Below are positions 9,920 through 18,950 of a stretch of 64,000 nt of DNA, piece after piece. A model generated the notes under the pieces. That model was given only the letters and a program-made list of their open reading frames with translations, was not told where the DNA came from and ran no database searches. Origin of the DNA: Pseudarthrobacter sp. IC2-21 (GTDB lineage Bacteria > Actinomycetota > Actinomycetes > Actinomycetales > Micrococcaceae); contig NZ_CP139145.1 in NCBI RefSeq assembly GCF_034048115.1, forward strand, positions 1,612,001 to 1,676,000, in the 5' to 3' direction. The position numbers and the translations under genes are program-made. Positions within the stretch are counted from its first letter, which is position 1; every line of letters begins with the position of its first letter.

Positions 9920-10629
9920 GACCGGTTCCAGCCGTATTCGTTCTCCGGGCGCCCCGGGGTGCCGTAGCGGGGGGCCCGGGTGGCCGCGCCGGCGTCGGCA
10001 AGGTATTCGAGGTAGCGGCGGGCGGTCACCCGCGACATCCCTAGCGCCGCCATCACCTCCGTGGCCGAAACAGCGCTCGGCTGCTGCTTCAGGTACTCCT
10101 TAACGGAGTCGAGGGTGGAGCCGGAGAGGCCTTTCGGCAACGGCAGTTCCGACGGCGCCCGGAGGCTTGCGAACGCCTGATCCACATCGCTTTGGGACGC
10201 CCCCGCCCTGCCCGCCCCTGCCGCCGGCGAAGCCAGTTGCTGCCGGAAGAGCCGGTAGCTGCCCAGCTTGTCCGCAAACGTGGCGTAGGTGAAGGGCTTG
10301 ATCAGGTACTGGACCACCCCGATGGCAACCGCGCTCCGGACAATCGCCACCTCGCGCACCGCCGTAATCGCAATAATGTCCGCCAGGATGCCGGCGGCCC
10401 GCATTCGCCGCGCAATGTCCAGGCCGTGCAGGTCCGGGAGGTTCATGTCCAGGAGGACGAGTTCCACGGGTTGGCCTGCGGCCGCGAGTTCCGTGAGGAG
10501 CCGGAGCGCGGACTGTCCGTCCGGTGCGGTGCCGGCCAGCGAGAAACCCGGGATCCGGCCCACATAGGCCGCATGGGCGGCAGACGCCACCGGTTCGTCC
10601 TCAACCACGAGGACGCGGATATCACTCAC
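9916..10629 (-). CDS. Response regulator, CitB/DcuR type
   Basis: This 237-residue protein has an N-terminal receiver domain with phosphoacceptor Asp61 (LLDMNLPD), an acidic pair near residues 10-12 and Lys111 in LIKPF. The C-terminal region (about 165-225) is a helix-turn-helix of the CitB/DcuR kind (SATEVMAALGMSRVTARRYLEYL). It is transcribed from the upstream sensor kinase gene, which it overlaps by 4 bp. With the dicarboxylate transporter on the other side of the kinase, it probably activates dctA in response to C4-dicarboxylates or citrate. Its stop codon overlaps that of convergent prpE. Confidence 0.92.
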   Translation of the reverse strand: MSDIRVLVVEDEPVASAAHAAYVGRIPGFSLAGTAPDGQSALRLLTELAAAGQPVELVLLDMNLPDLHGLDIARRMRAAGILADIIAITAVREVAIVRSAVAIGVVQYLIKPFTYATFADKLGSYRLFRQQLASPAAGAGRAGASQSDVDQAFASLRAPSELPLPKGLSGSTLDSVKEYLKQQPSAVSATEVMAALGMSRVTARRYLEYLADAGAATRAPRYGTPGRPENEYGWNRS

Positions 10630-12266
10630 AGGACCTGCTCCTTTTTATCGGTTCCGGCGGCCAGGGCCGGCAGGAACACATGGAAGCGCGCGCCGTGTGT
10701 GCCTGTGATGGTCATGCTACCGTCCAGACGCTGGACGGCCTGCCGGACCAGGGCCAGGCCGATGCCTCGTCCAAAGGGACCCGCCGCCTTGGTACTGAAG
10801 CCCTGCCGGAAGATGTCCTCCACAGCGGCCGGGTCCACGCCGGGGCCCGAATCCTCGACCATGATGTCCAGTCCCTCGGCGTCCGACTCAACCGTCAGCT
10901 GCACCCACTTCGGTGCCTCGCCATCGGCCGCGGCGTCGATGGCGTTGTCCAGGAGATTCCCCAGGATGGTGACCAGGTCCTGGACCGCAAGGCCGGTGAC
11001 GGATGCAGAGCCTTCGGCCGCGAGCGTCAGCTTGACGCCGCGCTCGTTCGCTTCGGCAGCCTTGCCCATGATCAGGGCGCTGAGGACGGGTTCGTCCACG
11101 GAGTTCACCATCTCGTCCGTGAGCTGCTGGCTCAGTTCAAGGTCCTTCGTGGCGAACTCGAGGGCCTCCCGGGTACGGCCCAGTTCCAGCAGGGACACCA
11201 TGGTGTGCAGCCGGTTGGCGTGCTCGTGGGTCTGGGCGCGCAGGGCATCGGAGAGAGTGCGCATGGTCTCGAGTTCACTGCCCAGGGATTCGATCTCCGT
11301 CCGGTCGCGGATGGTGGCAACGGTCCCGAAGACGGCCGGGCGGCGGATACCGGGGGAGACGGGCTCCACGGCAGGGCCCTGGTTCACCACCACAATCCGC
11401 GGACCCGTCAGGTGGATCTCATCGTGGGCGGGGCGGCCCGATTCGAAGAGGGCCTTCAGGCTCGGTGCCAGCGGGAGGTCCGCCAGCAGCGGCGGCCGCG
11501 AAGGGTCCTCGTCCGAGCCGCAGGGCTCCAGGCCCAGCAGGTCCGCTGCCTGGTCGTTGTACATCACCACCCTGCCTTTGGTGTCGATGAGTATGAGTCC
11601 TTCGCGGACGGAATGAAGCACCGATTCGTAATAGGCAAACAGCTGCGCCAACTGCTCGGGGCCCCAGCCTCGGGTGACACGGCGCAGGTACCGGCCCAGC
11701 AGCCAGGACGCCAGTGACCCGCCTATCAGCAGTGCGGCGCCGAGGGCCAGCAACGCCGGCAACCGGCCGGACAAGGCAACATCGACTGTCCGGACCGTGA
11801 CGCCGGCGGCCACCAGGGCCCTGACCTTCCCGGCCGCGTCCTTGACCGGGACCACCGTCCGCACTGACGGCCCGAGGGTTCCGGCGGTGACTTCGGTAAA
11901 GACTTCACCGCGGAGCGGAGCGTCGATCGAGCCGATGTAGGGCCTGCCGAGTTCCTCGTTCCGGGGATGGGTCCAGCGTGTCCTGTCGGGGGCCATGATG
12001 GTGACGAAATCCGTTCCGGAACCAGCCATGACGTCCAGCGCGTACGGCTGCAGCAGCGCGGACGGATCCGGTGTGTCGGCCGCCTGCAGGACCAGGGGAT
12101 TGGCGGCAACAGCGGCGGCCACCCCCGTCATCCGCCGGCCGGCTTCCTCATAGCTGCGGTCCCGGGCATCAACGTAAGTGGCAGTACCGACGATCGCGAT
12201 GAAGGCAAGCACGATGAGCAGGTTGGCAACAAACAGCCTGCGGGCGATACTCCAGCGGTGGATCAT
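10626..12266 (-). CDS. Sensor histidine kinase, CitA/DcuS type
   Basis: This 546-residue membrane kinase has a first membrane helix at about 11-32, an extracellular PAS-like sensor domain (33-165), a second helix (169-191), a cytoplasmic PAS domain (about 210-325), and a dimerisation/phosphorylation helix with His347 in RAQTHEHANRLHT. The ATPase domain has an N box (NLLDN, 437-441), DSGPGV (472-477) and GRGIG (499-503). This order is that of citrate and C4-dicarboxylate sensors. The frame is open upstream to 12398, but the ATG at 12266 is preceded by GGGAGGTGCTTG, a good Shine-Dalgarno. It is divergent from dctA, 143 bp away. Confidence 0.93.
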   Translation of the reverse strand: MIHRWSIARRLFVANLLIVLAFIAIVGTATYVDARDRSYEEAGRRMTGVAAAVAANPLVLQAADTPDPSALLQPYALDVMAGSGTDFVTIMAPDRTRWTHPRNEELGRPYIGSIDAPLRGEVFTEVTAGTLGPSVRTVVPVKDAAGKVRALVAAGVTVRTVDVALSGRLPALLALGAALLIGGSLASWLLGRYLRRVTRGWGPEQLAQLFAYYESVLHSVREGLILIDTKGRVVMYNDQAADLLGLEPCGSDEDPSRPPLLADLPLAPSLKALFESGRPAHDEIHLTGPRIVVVNQGPAVEPVSPGIRRPAVFGTVATIRDRTEIESLGSELETMRTLSDALRAQTHEHANRLHTMVSLLELGRTREALEFATKDLELSQQLTDEMVNSVDEPVLSALIMGKAAEANERGVKLTLAAEGSASVTGLAVQDLVTILGNLLDNAIDAAADGEAPKWVQLTVESDAEGLDIMVEDSGPGVDPAAVEDIFRQGFSTKAAGPFGRGIGLALVRQAVQRLDGSMTITGTHGARFHVFLPALAAGTDKKEQVL

Positions 12267-12409
12267 CAAGCACCTCCCATGACCAATATGAACGCAACGG
12301 TGAGCTAAGTCACGGCGTGCCCAATGATGGATATCACACCAGACTGACGCGATGTGCCCAGAGAATGCGCCGCAGCGTCTACCAGAATATCCATGCAAGG
12401 AGACACATC

Positions 12410-13756
12410 ATGGCTTCTCAACGAGGAGAGTCAGCGGCGCCTGCGAAGGCCGCCCGCAAGGGCCTCGACAAATCCCACTACCTTTACATGGCCGTCATCG
12501 CAGCCGTCATCCTGGGCGCACTCGTCGGCCTGATCTTCCCTGAGGTCGGCAAATCGCTGAAGCCGCTGGGCGACGGCTTCATCAAGCTCATCAAGATGAT
12601 GATTGCGCCCATCATCTTCTGCACCATCGTCCTGGGCATCGGTTCCATCGCCAAGGCAGCCACGGTAGGCAAAGTCGGAGGCCTGGCGCTGGGGTACTTC
12701 CTGCTCATGTCCACGTTTGCGCTCGCCATTGGCCTGGTTGTCGGCAACCTCATCCACCCGGGTGAGGGACTCAACCTGACCCCTTACGACCCCAATAAGA
12801 AGGCCGCCACGGACAGTACCGTGGACTTCCTGCTGGGTATCATCCCCGGGGACATTCCGGTCCTCCCCACCCTCCTCGCGGCAATCCTGGTCGGCTTTGC
12901 CCTCCAGAAGATGGGCCCGCAGGGTGCCCCCATCCTGAAGGCCATCGGGCACGGACAGGCTCTTGTCTTCCGCATCCTGATCATGATCATGTGGCTCGCC
13001 CCGGTGGGTGCCTTCGGCGCCATCGCCGCCGTCGTCGGGGCCACGGGCTTCCAGGCAATCATCAGCATGTTCACGCTGATGGTGGCGTTCTACATCACCT
13101 GCGCGCTCTTCATCGTGGTCATCCTCGGCGGAATCCTGCAGGTTGTTGCAGGTGTCAACATCTTCAAGCTGATGAAGTACCTGGCCCGCGAGTACCTGCT
13201 GATCTTCTCCACGTCTTCCTCCGAGGCTGCCCTGCCGCGCCTCATCGCCAAGATGGAACACCTGGGCGTTTCCAAGCCGGTTGTCGGTGTCACCGTCCCC
13301 ACGGGCTACTCCTTCAACCTGGACGGCACCGCCATCTACCTGACCATGGCGTCGCTGTTCGTGGCCAACGCCATGGGCATGCCAATGGACCTCGGAGCGC
13401 AGGTTTCCCTGCTGGTCTTCATGATCATTGCCTCCAAGGGCGCCGCAGGCGTGACCGGTGCCGGCCTGGCCACCCTGGCGGCCGGCCTCCAGGCGCACGC
13501 ACCCCAGCTGCTCGGCGGCGTCGGCATGATCGTCGGCATCGACCGGTTCATGTCCGAGGCCCGCGCCCTGACCAACTTCACCGGCAACGCGGTGGCCACC
13601 GTCCTGATCGGCACGTGGGTCAAGGAGATCGACGGCGAGCAGGTCACCAAGGTGCTCTCCGGCGAACTTCCCTTCGACGAACAGACCATGATGGCGGGTC
13701 ACGGCGACCGGATGGGCTCGTCTTCCGTCACCCCCGAGGTAGCGGCGCACGCCTAA
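12410..13756 (+). CDS. dctA: C4-dicarboxylate:cation symporter DctA
   Basis: DctA imports succinate, fumarate and malate with protons or sodium ions. The 448-residue protein belongs to the dicarboxylate/amino acid:cation symporter family. It has about eight membrane helices plus the two re-entrant loops: the serine-rich FSTSSSEAALPR (about residue 265) and the conserved PTGYSFNLDGTAIY (about 297). The ATG at 12410 follows AAGGAG, while the open frame begins earlier. It is divergent from the CitA/CitB-type two-component system, which presumably controls it. An 8-bp word ATGGATAT at 12327-12334 recurs inverted at 12387-12394 in its leader; whether the regulator uses it is unknown. Confidence 0.94.
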   Translation: MASQRGESAAPAKAARKGLDKSHYLYMAVIAAVILGALVGLIFPEVGKSLKPLGDGFIKLIKMMIAPIIFCTIVLGIGSIAKAATVGKVGGLALGYFLLMSTFALAIGLVVGNLIHPGEGLNLTPYDPNKKAATDSTVDFLLGIIPGDIPVLPTLLAAILVGFALQKMGPQGAPILKAIGHGQALVFRILIMIMWLAPVGAFGAIAAVVGATGFQAIISMFTLMVAFYITCALFIVVILGGILQVVAGVNIFKLMKYLAREYLLIFSTSSSEAALPRLIAKMEHLGVSKPVVGVTVPTGYSFNLDGTAIYLTMASLFVANAMGMPMDLGAQVSLLVFMIIASKGAAGVTGAGLATLAAGLQAHAPQLLGGVGMIVGIDRFMSEARALTNFTGNAVATVLIGTWVKEIDGEQVTKVLSGELPFDEQTMMAGHGDRMGSSSVTPEVAAHA

Positions 13757-13784
13757 GAGCCGGCTCTTCCGCTTCCAAACACCG

Positions 13785-13815
13785 ACCGCCCCTGCAGCCT
13801 TGCTGCCGGGGCGGT
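13785..13815 (+). terminator. Terminator of dctA
   Basis: ACCGCCCC (13785-13792) pairs perfectly with GGGGCGGT (13808-13815), with a 15-base loop that can form a further short stem. It lies 29 bp after the dctA stop and is followed by a short TTTGTG run. Confidence 0.75.
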
Positions 13816-13829
13816 TTGTGCGTCCCGGA

Positions 13830-13861
13830 CCTTAACCTTCGACCTCTAGTAGAGGGTCAAG
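13830..13861. promoter_or_regulatory. Candidate MerR-type operator upstream of parA-scpAB
   Basis: The segment begins with the 13-base word CCTTAACCTTCGA (13830-13842), which recurs in the opposite orientation upstream of ftsZ (63058-63070). It continues as a long imperfect palindrome centred on CTCTAGTAGAG (13846-13853 region), with left and right arms agreeing at 10 of 14 positions. Long palindromes with this central layout are characteristic of MerR-family operators. Two MerR-family genes lie in this window. It ends about 130 bp before the parA start. Confidence 0.55.
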
Positions 13862-13991
13862 GCTCAGAATCCACACAAAGTCAAGTTCCCTCGAATACCG
13901 TGTCGGGACCTGTAGCCTAGGTGAAAAGCAGGATCGGCGCTGGGTCACCAGCGGCAGGAAAATCACCGTCATCGAAAGTGTGGATAGATAC

Positions 13992-14891
13992 GTGAGCAGC
14001 GAACAGGGTTCGGCAACTCTGGAAGGCACGGAACTCGATCTGGAAGACGCCGTGATGGGTCCCACCGGGCGGCCCCACCGCGAATTCCCGGAACCCGCAC
14101 CGCTGTCCTCCCACGGTCCCGCGCGCGTGATCGCCATGGTCAACCAAAAGGGCGGGGTGGGCAAAACCACGTCCACCATCAATTTGGCTGCGGCCCTCGC
14201 CGAGTACGGCCGCAGGGTTCTGCTGGTGGACTTTGACCCCCAGGGCGCGTTGTCCGCCGGCCTGGGCATCAACCCGCATGAACTGGACCTGACCGTCTAC
14301 AACGTCCTGATGGACCGCAAAGTGGACATCCGCGACGCCATTCATCAGACCGGCGTTGAAAACGTCGATCTGCTGCCGGCCAACATCGATCTGTCCGCCG
14401 CCGAAGTGCAGCTAGTCAACGAGGTGGCCCGTGAGCAGGTCCTGGACCGGGCCCTGAAGAAGGTGGAAGACGACTACGACGTCGTGCTGATTGACTGCCA
14501 GCCGTCCCTCGGATTGCTGACCGTTAACGCGCTCACTGCTGCGCACGGCGTCATCATCCCGCTGATCTGCGAATTCTTCGCCCTCCGCGCCGTTGCCCTG
14601 CTCGTGGAAACCATCGACAAAGTCCAGGACCGGCTCAACCCCCGGCTGCAGGTGGATGGCGTCCTCGCCACTATGTACGACGCCCGCACCCTGCACAGCC
14701 GAGAAGTCATCAGCCGCCTGGTGGAAGCTTTCGGTGACAAGGTCTTCGAGACCGTCATCAAGCGTTCCATTAAGTTTGCCGACGCCACGGTCGCGGCTGA
14801 ACCGATCACCACCTACGCGGGGAACCACATCGGGGCGGACGCCTACCGCCGGCTGGCCAAGGAACTGATTTCCCGCGGCGGCGCACCCTAG
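13992..14891 (+). CDS. parA: ParA-family chromosome partitioning ATPase
   Basis: This 299-residue protein has a disordered N-terminus of about 45 residues followed by a ParA/Soj ATPase. The deviant Walker A is KGGVGKTT (about 58-65), Walker A' is LLVDFDPQG and Walker B VVLIDCQPS. It binds DNA non-specifically when ATP-bound and helps segregate chromosomes. No parB is adjacent. Instead it is followed after 7 bp by scpA and scpB, an order conserved in actinobacteria (Rv1708-Rv1710), so it may work with condensin loading. The start is uncertain: GTG at 13992 (VSSEQGS) or GTG at 13980; neither has a clear Shine-Dalgarno. Confidence 0.9.
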   Translation: MSSEQGSATLEGTELDLEDAVMGPTGRPHREFPEPAPLSSHGPARVIAMVNQKGGVGKTTSTINLAAALAEYGRRVLLVDFDPQGALSAGLGINPHELDLTVYNVLMDRKVDIRDAIHQTGVENVDLLPANIDLSAAEVQLVNEVAREQVLDRALKKVEDDYDVVLIDCQPSLGLLTVNALTAAHGVIIPLICEFFALRAVALLVETIDKVQDRLNPRLQVDGVLATMYDARTLHSREVISRLVEAFGDKVFETVIKRSIKFADATVAAEPITTYAGNHIGADAYRRLAKELISRGGAP

Positions 14892-14898
14892 CCAGACC

Positions 14899-15711
14899 GT
14901 GGCGGAGTCCAAGCCCGGCTTTGAGGTACGGCTGGCGAATTTCACCGGTCCATTCGACCTTCTGTTGGGCCTCATTGCCAAGCATCAGCTGGACATTACC
15001 GAGGTGGCCATCGCCACCGTCACTGACGAGTTCATTAAGTACATCAGGAAGCTCCAGAAACTCGGTGAGGAATGGGCGCTGGACGAAGCCAGCGAGTTCC
15101 TTGTCATCGCAGCCACGCTCCTGGACCTCAAGGCGGCGCGGCTGCTGCCGGCCGGTGAAGTGGAGGACGACGAGGACATCGCCAGGCTGGAAGCCCGTGA
15201 CCTCCTGTTCGCCCGTCTCCTGCAGTACAAGGCGTTCAAGCAGGTGGCCGCGCTGATGGCGGACAGCCTGGAACAGGAGGCCCAGCGGTTCCCGCGGCAA
15301 GTTGCCCTGGAAGAGCACTTCGCCGCGATGCTCCCGGAGCTGGTGTGGAAACACACGCCGCAGCAGTTCGCGCGGCTGGCTGAAGTGGCCCTGCAGCCGA
15401 AGGCGCCCAAGCCCACTGAGGTGGGCCTGGCCCACCTTCACGGCAGCGCCGTCAGTGTCAAGGAGCAGGCGGAGATCCTGGGCCTGCGGCTTCAGCCGGG
15501 AAAGCCCCTTTCCTTCCGGGCGCTGATTGCCGACGCCGAATCCACCCTGGTGGTGGTGGCCCGTTTCCTGGCATTGCTGGAAATGTTCCGGGACAGGGCG
15601 GTCTCCTTTGACCAGCTCTCTCCGCTGGGTGACCTCACGGTGCACTGGACAGCGGCCGGCACGGACTGGTCAACCGAAAACCTGAGCGAAGAATTTGAGG
15701 AGCAATTGTGA
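14899..15711 (+). CDS. scpA: Segregation and condensation protein A
   Basis: ScpA is the kleisin subunit that bridges SMC heads in the bacterial condensin. The 270-residue protein shows the family N-terminus FTGPFDLLLGLIAKHQLDITEV (residues 15-36) that contacts the SMC neck. A central acidic linker follows, then a C-terminal winged-helix region (about 190-265) that binds the other SMC head. It starts with GTG. Its TGA overlaps the scpB GTG in the sequence GTGA, a sign of coupled translation of two subunits of one complex. Confidence 0.95.
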   Translation: MAESKPGFEVRLANFTGPFDLLLGLIAKHQLDITEVAIATVTDEFIKYIRKLQKLGEEWALDEASEFLVIAATLLDLKAARLLPAGEVEDDEDIARLEARDLLFARLLQYKAFKQVAALMADSLEQEAQRFPRQVALEEHFAAMLPELVWKHTPQQFARLAEVALQPKAPKPTEVGLAHLHGSAVSVKEQAEILGLRLQPGKPLSFRALIADAESTLVVVARFLALLEMFRDRAVSFDQLSPLGDLTVHWTAAGTDWSTENLSEEFEEQL

Positions 15712-16394
15712 CTGCGGAGTTTTCGGCTGCCGGGGCGGCGCCTGCCGCGGACGACGACGGGCACGCAGTTCCGGACGTCCACTCACTTCCGGGCGGTCCC
15801 AAGGCTGCACTTGAAGCAGTGCTCATGGTCCTGGATCAGCCCGCCACCTCCACCGACCTCGCAGCAGGCCTTAACTTGACGGTGGCTTCCGTTGAGCAGT
15901 TGCTCGTGGAACTGCAGCGCGAGTATAGCGGCTATACTGTTAAAGCCCCGGACATGGATGACGCCAGCGTTGCTGGCTTCAGCGCCAGCCCCCGGGGTTT
16001 TGAATTGCGGAGCATCGCCGGTGGCTGGCGGATCTACTCCCGCGCAGACTTTGCCGACATTGTGGGCCGTTTTGTGCTGGAGGGTCAGACGGCCAGGCTG
16101 ACGCAGGCGGCACTGGAAACCCTTGCCGTCATCGCGTATCGCCAGCCTGTCTCCAGAGCCAGGGTATCCGCAATTCGGGGAGTCAATGTCGATTCTGTCG
16201 TACGGACATTGACCCAGCGCGGGCTGATCGAAGATGCAGGAAACGATCCTGAATCGGGAGCCATCCTCTACCGGACTACATCGTATTTCCTGGAACGGAT
16301 GGGCATCGGCTCCGTGGCGGAACTGCCGCAACTCTCACCCCATCTTCCGGGGCTCGAGGGGATCGCGGATTTCTACGACGCCGACAGAATGTAG
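15708..16394 (+). CDS. scpB: Segregation and condensation protein B
   Basis: ScpB is the accessory dimer that binds ScpA in the SMC complex. The 228-residue protein has the expected two winged-helix domains, about residues 28-110 and 120-190, with the family core TQAALETLAVIAYRQPVSRARVSAIRGV near 125-150. It begins with GTG inside the scpA stop (GTGA overlap). A short perfect stem-loop (16393-16399 with 16404-16410) sits on its stop codon but has no T-run. rluB follows after 111 bp. Confidence 0.95.
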   Translation: MTAEFSAAGAAPAADDDGHAVPDVHSLPGGPKAALEAVLMVLDQPATSTDLAAGLNLTVASVEQLLVELQREYSGYTVKAPDMDDASVAGFSASPRGFELRSIAGGWRIYSRADFADIVGRFVLEGQTARLTQAALETLAVIAYRQPVSRARVSAIRGVNVDSVVRTLTQRGLIEDAGNDPESGAILYRTTSYFLERMGIGSVAELPQLSPHLPGLEGIADFYDADRM

Positions 16395-16505
16395 GCGGGG
16401 TATCCCGCCTGCACACAAGAGTATTCATAAGGGCAGATAAATTCTGCATGGCTGGCTAGGGTTGTTCTTGGACAACTTGCCGGTCAACATATCGAAGGAC
16501 GGGTC

Positions 16506-17837
16506 ATGACACAGGCGGGACGCCAGGGTTCACCACGTAACGGTTCTGGACGGAACAGTTCAGAACGCAATGCCGGACAAGGCGGCGCCAGCCGCAGTAC
16601 GCCGGCTAGCCGCAGTACGCCGGCCAGCCGCAGTACGCCGCGCAATCCGGCGCAGGGCGGCACGGGCCGCAACCCTGCCGCAGGCCGCAATCCTGCTCAG
16701 GGCGGCAGCGGCCGCCCCGCCGCGGCGGGTGGGGGCTTCCGCGCAGGTGCCGGCAAGCGCACTGCCGGCTTCGGCGGCGGCGACCGGCCCTACAAGGCGC
16801 CGAAGCCGCGCGAGGAGCCTTTTGTTGATCCCGGAGATGCCCCGGCTTCTCCGGCAGGGCGCGGGGACTCCGACTGGAAGCCCGCCGCAGCCCCGGCCCG
16901 GAAGCCTGCTGCCCGGAAACCGGGAGCCAAAAAAGCGCCGGGCACGCCCGGGGCCCTCAAGCCCAAGCCACGTGCCGGCAAGCCCGGGGCAGCTGCTTCG
17001 CGCGCATTCGGCAGCGAACGGTTCGGCCAGAACCTTGGCCCCGTGCGCAAGCCCTCCCGCAAGCGCGGACCCCGTGGACCGGTTCCGCAGTCTGAAATGC
17101 ACGACGCCGACGGGATCCGCCTGCAGAAGGTCATGGCCCAGGCGGGTGTGGCGTCGCGCCGCGTCTGTGAGGAAATGATCGCCGAGGGCCGCGTTGAAGT
17201 GGATGGCCAGGTCGTCACCGAGCTGGGTGTCCGGGTGGACCCCAAAACGGCTGTCATCCACGTGGACGGACTGCGGATCCAGCTGGACGAGAACCTTGTT
17301 TACATGGTGTTCAACAAGCCCAAGGGCGTCGTCTCCACCATGGAGGACCCGGACGGGCGGCCGTGCATCAGCGATTTTGTGCGGAAGACCCACCAGGGCG
17401 AACGCCTGTTCCATGTGGGCCGGCTGGACGTTGCCACGGAAGGCCTGCTGCTGCTCACGAACGACGGCGAGCTGGCCAACCGCCTGACCCACCCCTCCTA
17501 TGAGGTGCCCAAGACCTACCTGGTGCAGGTCCGCGGACCGTTCCCGCAGGGAATTGGCGCCCAGCTGAAGGAAGGCGTGGAGCTTGAGGACGGCTTCGCT
17601 TCCGTGGACTCCTTCAGGCTGGTGGATTCCACTCCGGGCCACGTGCTGATCGAAGTTGTGCTGCACTCCGGCAAGAACCGCATTGTCCGGCGTTTGTTTG
17701 ACGCTGTGGGCTTCCCGGTCCTGCGCCTGGTGCGCGTCAAGGTGGGCCCCATTGGCCTGGGTGACCAGCGCCAGGGCAGCATCCGCAACCTTGGCAAGCA
17801 GGAAGTCGGCCACCTGCTGGCATCCGTAGGGCTCTGA
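16506..17837 (+). CDS. rluB: 23S rRNA pseudouridine synthase RluB-like with long basic N-terminal extension
   Basis: RluB-type enzymes convert a uridine in 23S rRNA domain V to pseudouridine. The conserved part of the 443-residue protein is an S4 RNA-binding domain (about 204-265) and an RsuA-family catalytic domain with Asp308 in GRLDVATEGLL. The first ~200 residues are low-complexity, rich in Arg, Ala, Gly, Pro and Ser, including a tandem SRSTPA repeat, and are probably disordered and nucleic-acid binding. The ATG at 16506 follows GAAGGACGGG. The position after scpB matches Rv1711. tyrA begins 3 bp after the stop. Confidence 0.92.
   Translation: MTQAGRQGSPRNGSGRNSSERNAGQGGASRSTPASRSTPASRSTPRNPAQGGTGRNPAAGRNPAQGGSGRPAAAGGGFRAGAGKRTAGFGGGDRPYKAPKPREEPFVDPGDAPASPAGRGDSDWKPAAAPARKPAARKPGAKKAPGTPGALKPKPRAGKPGAAASRAFGSERFGQNLGPVRKPSRKRGPRGPVPQSEMHDADGIRLQKVMAQAGVASRRVCEEMIAEGRVEVDGQVVTELGVRVDPKTAVIHVDGLRIQLDENLVYMVFNKPKGVVSTMEDPDGRPCISDFVRKTHQGERLFHVGRLDVATEGLLLLTNDGELANRLTHPSYEVPKTYLVQVRGPFPQGIGAQLKEGVELEDGFASVDSFRLVDSTPGHVLIEVVLHSGKNRIVRRLFDAVGFPVLRLVRVKVGPIGLGDQRQGSIRNLGKQEVGHLLASVGL
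16590..16640 (+). repeat. 18-bp tandem repeat in rluB
   Basis: An 18-bp unit (AGCCGCAGTACGCCGGCT-like) occurs at 16590-16607, 16608-16625 and, shortened, 16626-16640. It keeps the reading frame and encodes the repeated peptide SRSTPA in the disordered N-terminus of RluB. Copy number could vary between strains. Confidence 0.85.
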
Positions 17838-17840
17838 CGC

Positions 17841-18950
17841 ATGTCCGCATTTCGCTCACACGGGCGCGGACACCTCAACGGTCCCGTCGTGGTGATTGGC
17901 ACCGGCCTGCTTGGCACCAGCATCGGACTGGGACTGCGGGGCCGGGGGGTGCCGGTATTCCTCTCGGATCCCTCGCCCACCAACCAGGCTGTTGCGGTGG
18001 ACATCGGTGCGGGCCAGCCGTTGGGCATGCTTGACGGCGGGACACCGGAGCTTGTGGTGGTGGCCGCGCCGCCGGACGTAACGGCTTCCGTGGTGGCGCA
18101 GGCGCTGACTGACTACCCGGATTCCGTGGTAGTGGACATCGCCAGCGTCAAAGCCGCCATCCTAACGGAGCTGCAGGCGAGCGGGGCGGACATGTCCCGC
18201 TACGTAGGTACGCATCCAATGGCGGGCCGCGAAAAGTCCGGTCCCGTGGCGGCCCGCGGCGAGCTGTTCACCTCCATGCCGTGGGTGGTTTGTCCGGGCC
18301 CCGATTCATCGGCAGACGCCGTGCAGACGGCGCGTTCGCTGGCAACCGATCTCGGCGCGGTAGTTTCGGAATTCACGGCTGACGAGCACGATCAGGCCGT
18401 GGCCCTCGTCTCGCACCTGCCCCAGATCATGTCTTCGTTGCTGGCCAGCCAACTCCAGGGGACACCGCTGCACGCGCTGTCCCTCGCCGGCAACGGGCTG
18501 CGGGACGTTACGCGCATCGCCGCCAGCGACCCCACGCTGTGGGTCCAGATCCTCGGCGGCAACGCCGCGAAAGTGGTGGAGATCCTCTACGGTGTCCGGG
18601 AGGACCTGAACCGGCTGATCGGCACCTTGGAGCAACCCTTGGCGCCGGGTGCCAGACTGGATCTGGCCCAACTCATCAGCGAAGGCAACGCCGGGCAGGC
18701 CCGCATCCCGGGCAAGCACGGCGGACCGCCGCAGGCGTACACCTGGCTGACGGTCCTCGTTGACGACAGGCCTGGCCAGATCGCCAGGCTCCTTACCGAA
18801 ATCGGTGAGGTCGGCGTCAACGTGGAAGACCTGAGGCTGGACCATTCGTCCGGGCAGAACGTGGGAATGGTGGAACTCTCCGTACTGCCGAACAAGCACG
18901 ACCACCTGATCGAAGCACTCAACGACCGCGGATGGCGGGTACTGCAGTAA
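17841..18950 (+). CDS. tyrA: Prephenate dehydrogenase
   Basis: TyrA oxidatively decarboxylates prephenate to 4-hydroxyphenylpyruvate in tyrosine synthesis. The 369-residue protein has an N-terminal Rossmann domain with VVVIGTGLLGTSIG (about 16-29), the catalytic region THPMAGREKSGP (about 118-129) with its conserved His, a helical dimerisation domain, and a C-terminal ACT-like domain (about 298-369, TVLVDDRPGQIARLL) that may bind tyrosine for feedback control. It starts 3 bp after rluB and its TAA shares a base with the cmk ATG. Confidence 0.93.
   Translation: MSAFRSHGRGHLNGPVVVIGTGLLGTSIGLGLRGRGVPVFLSDPSPTNQAVAVDIGAGQPLGMLDGGTPELVVVAAPPDVTASVVAQALTDYPDSVVVDIASVKAAILTELQASGADMSRYVGTHPMAGREKSGPVAARGELFTSMPWVVCPGPDSSADAVQTARSLATDLGAVVSEFTADEHDQAVALVSHLPQIMSSLLASQLQGTPLHALSLAGNGLRDVTRIAASDPTLWVQILGGNAAKVVEILYGVREDLNRLIGTLEQPLAPGARLDLAQLISEGNAGQARIPGKHGGPPQAYTWLTVLVDDRPGQIARLLTEIGEVGVNVEDLRLDHSSGQNVGMVELSVLPNKHDHLIEALNDRGWRVLQ

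Noticed and set aside
12327..12394. Inverted 8-bp repeat ATGGATAT/ATATCCAT in the dctA leader as a response-regulator site
   Set aside because: The spacing of 52 bp and the short length can arise by chance, and there is no second support. It is mentioned only in the dctA entry.
12431..13750. 439-codon minus-strand open frame opposite dctA
   Set aside because: It lies fully opposite a clear transporter gene. Its His/Asp/Gly-rich translation is the usual shadow of membrane-protein codons, and there is no Shine-Dalgarno.
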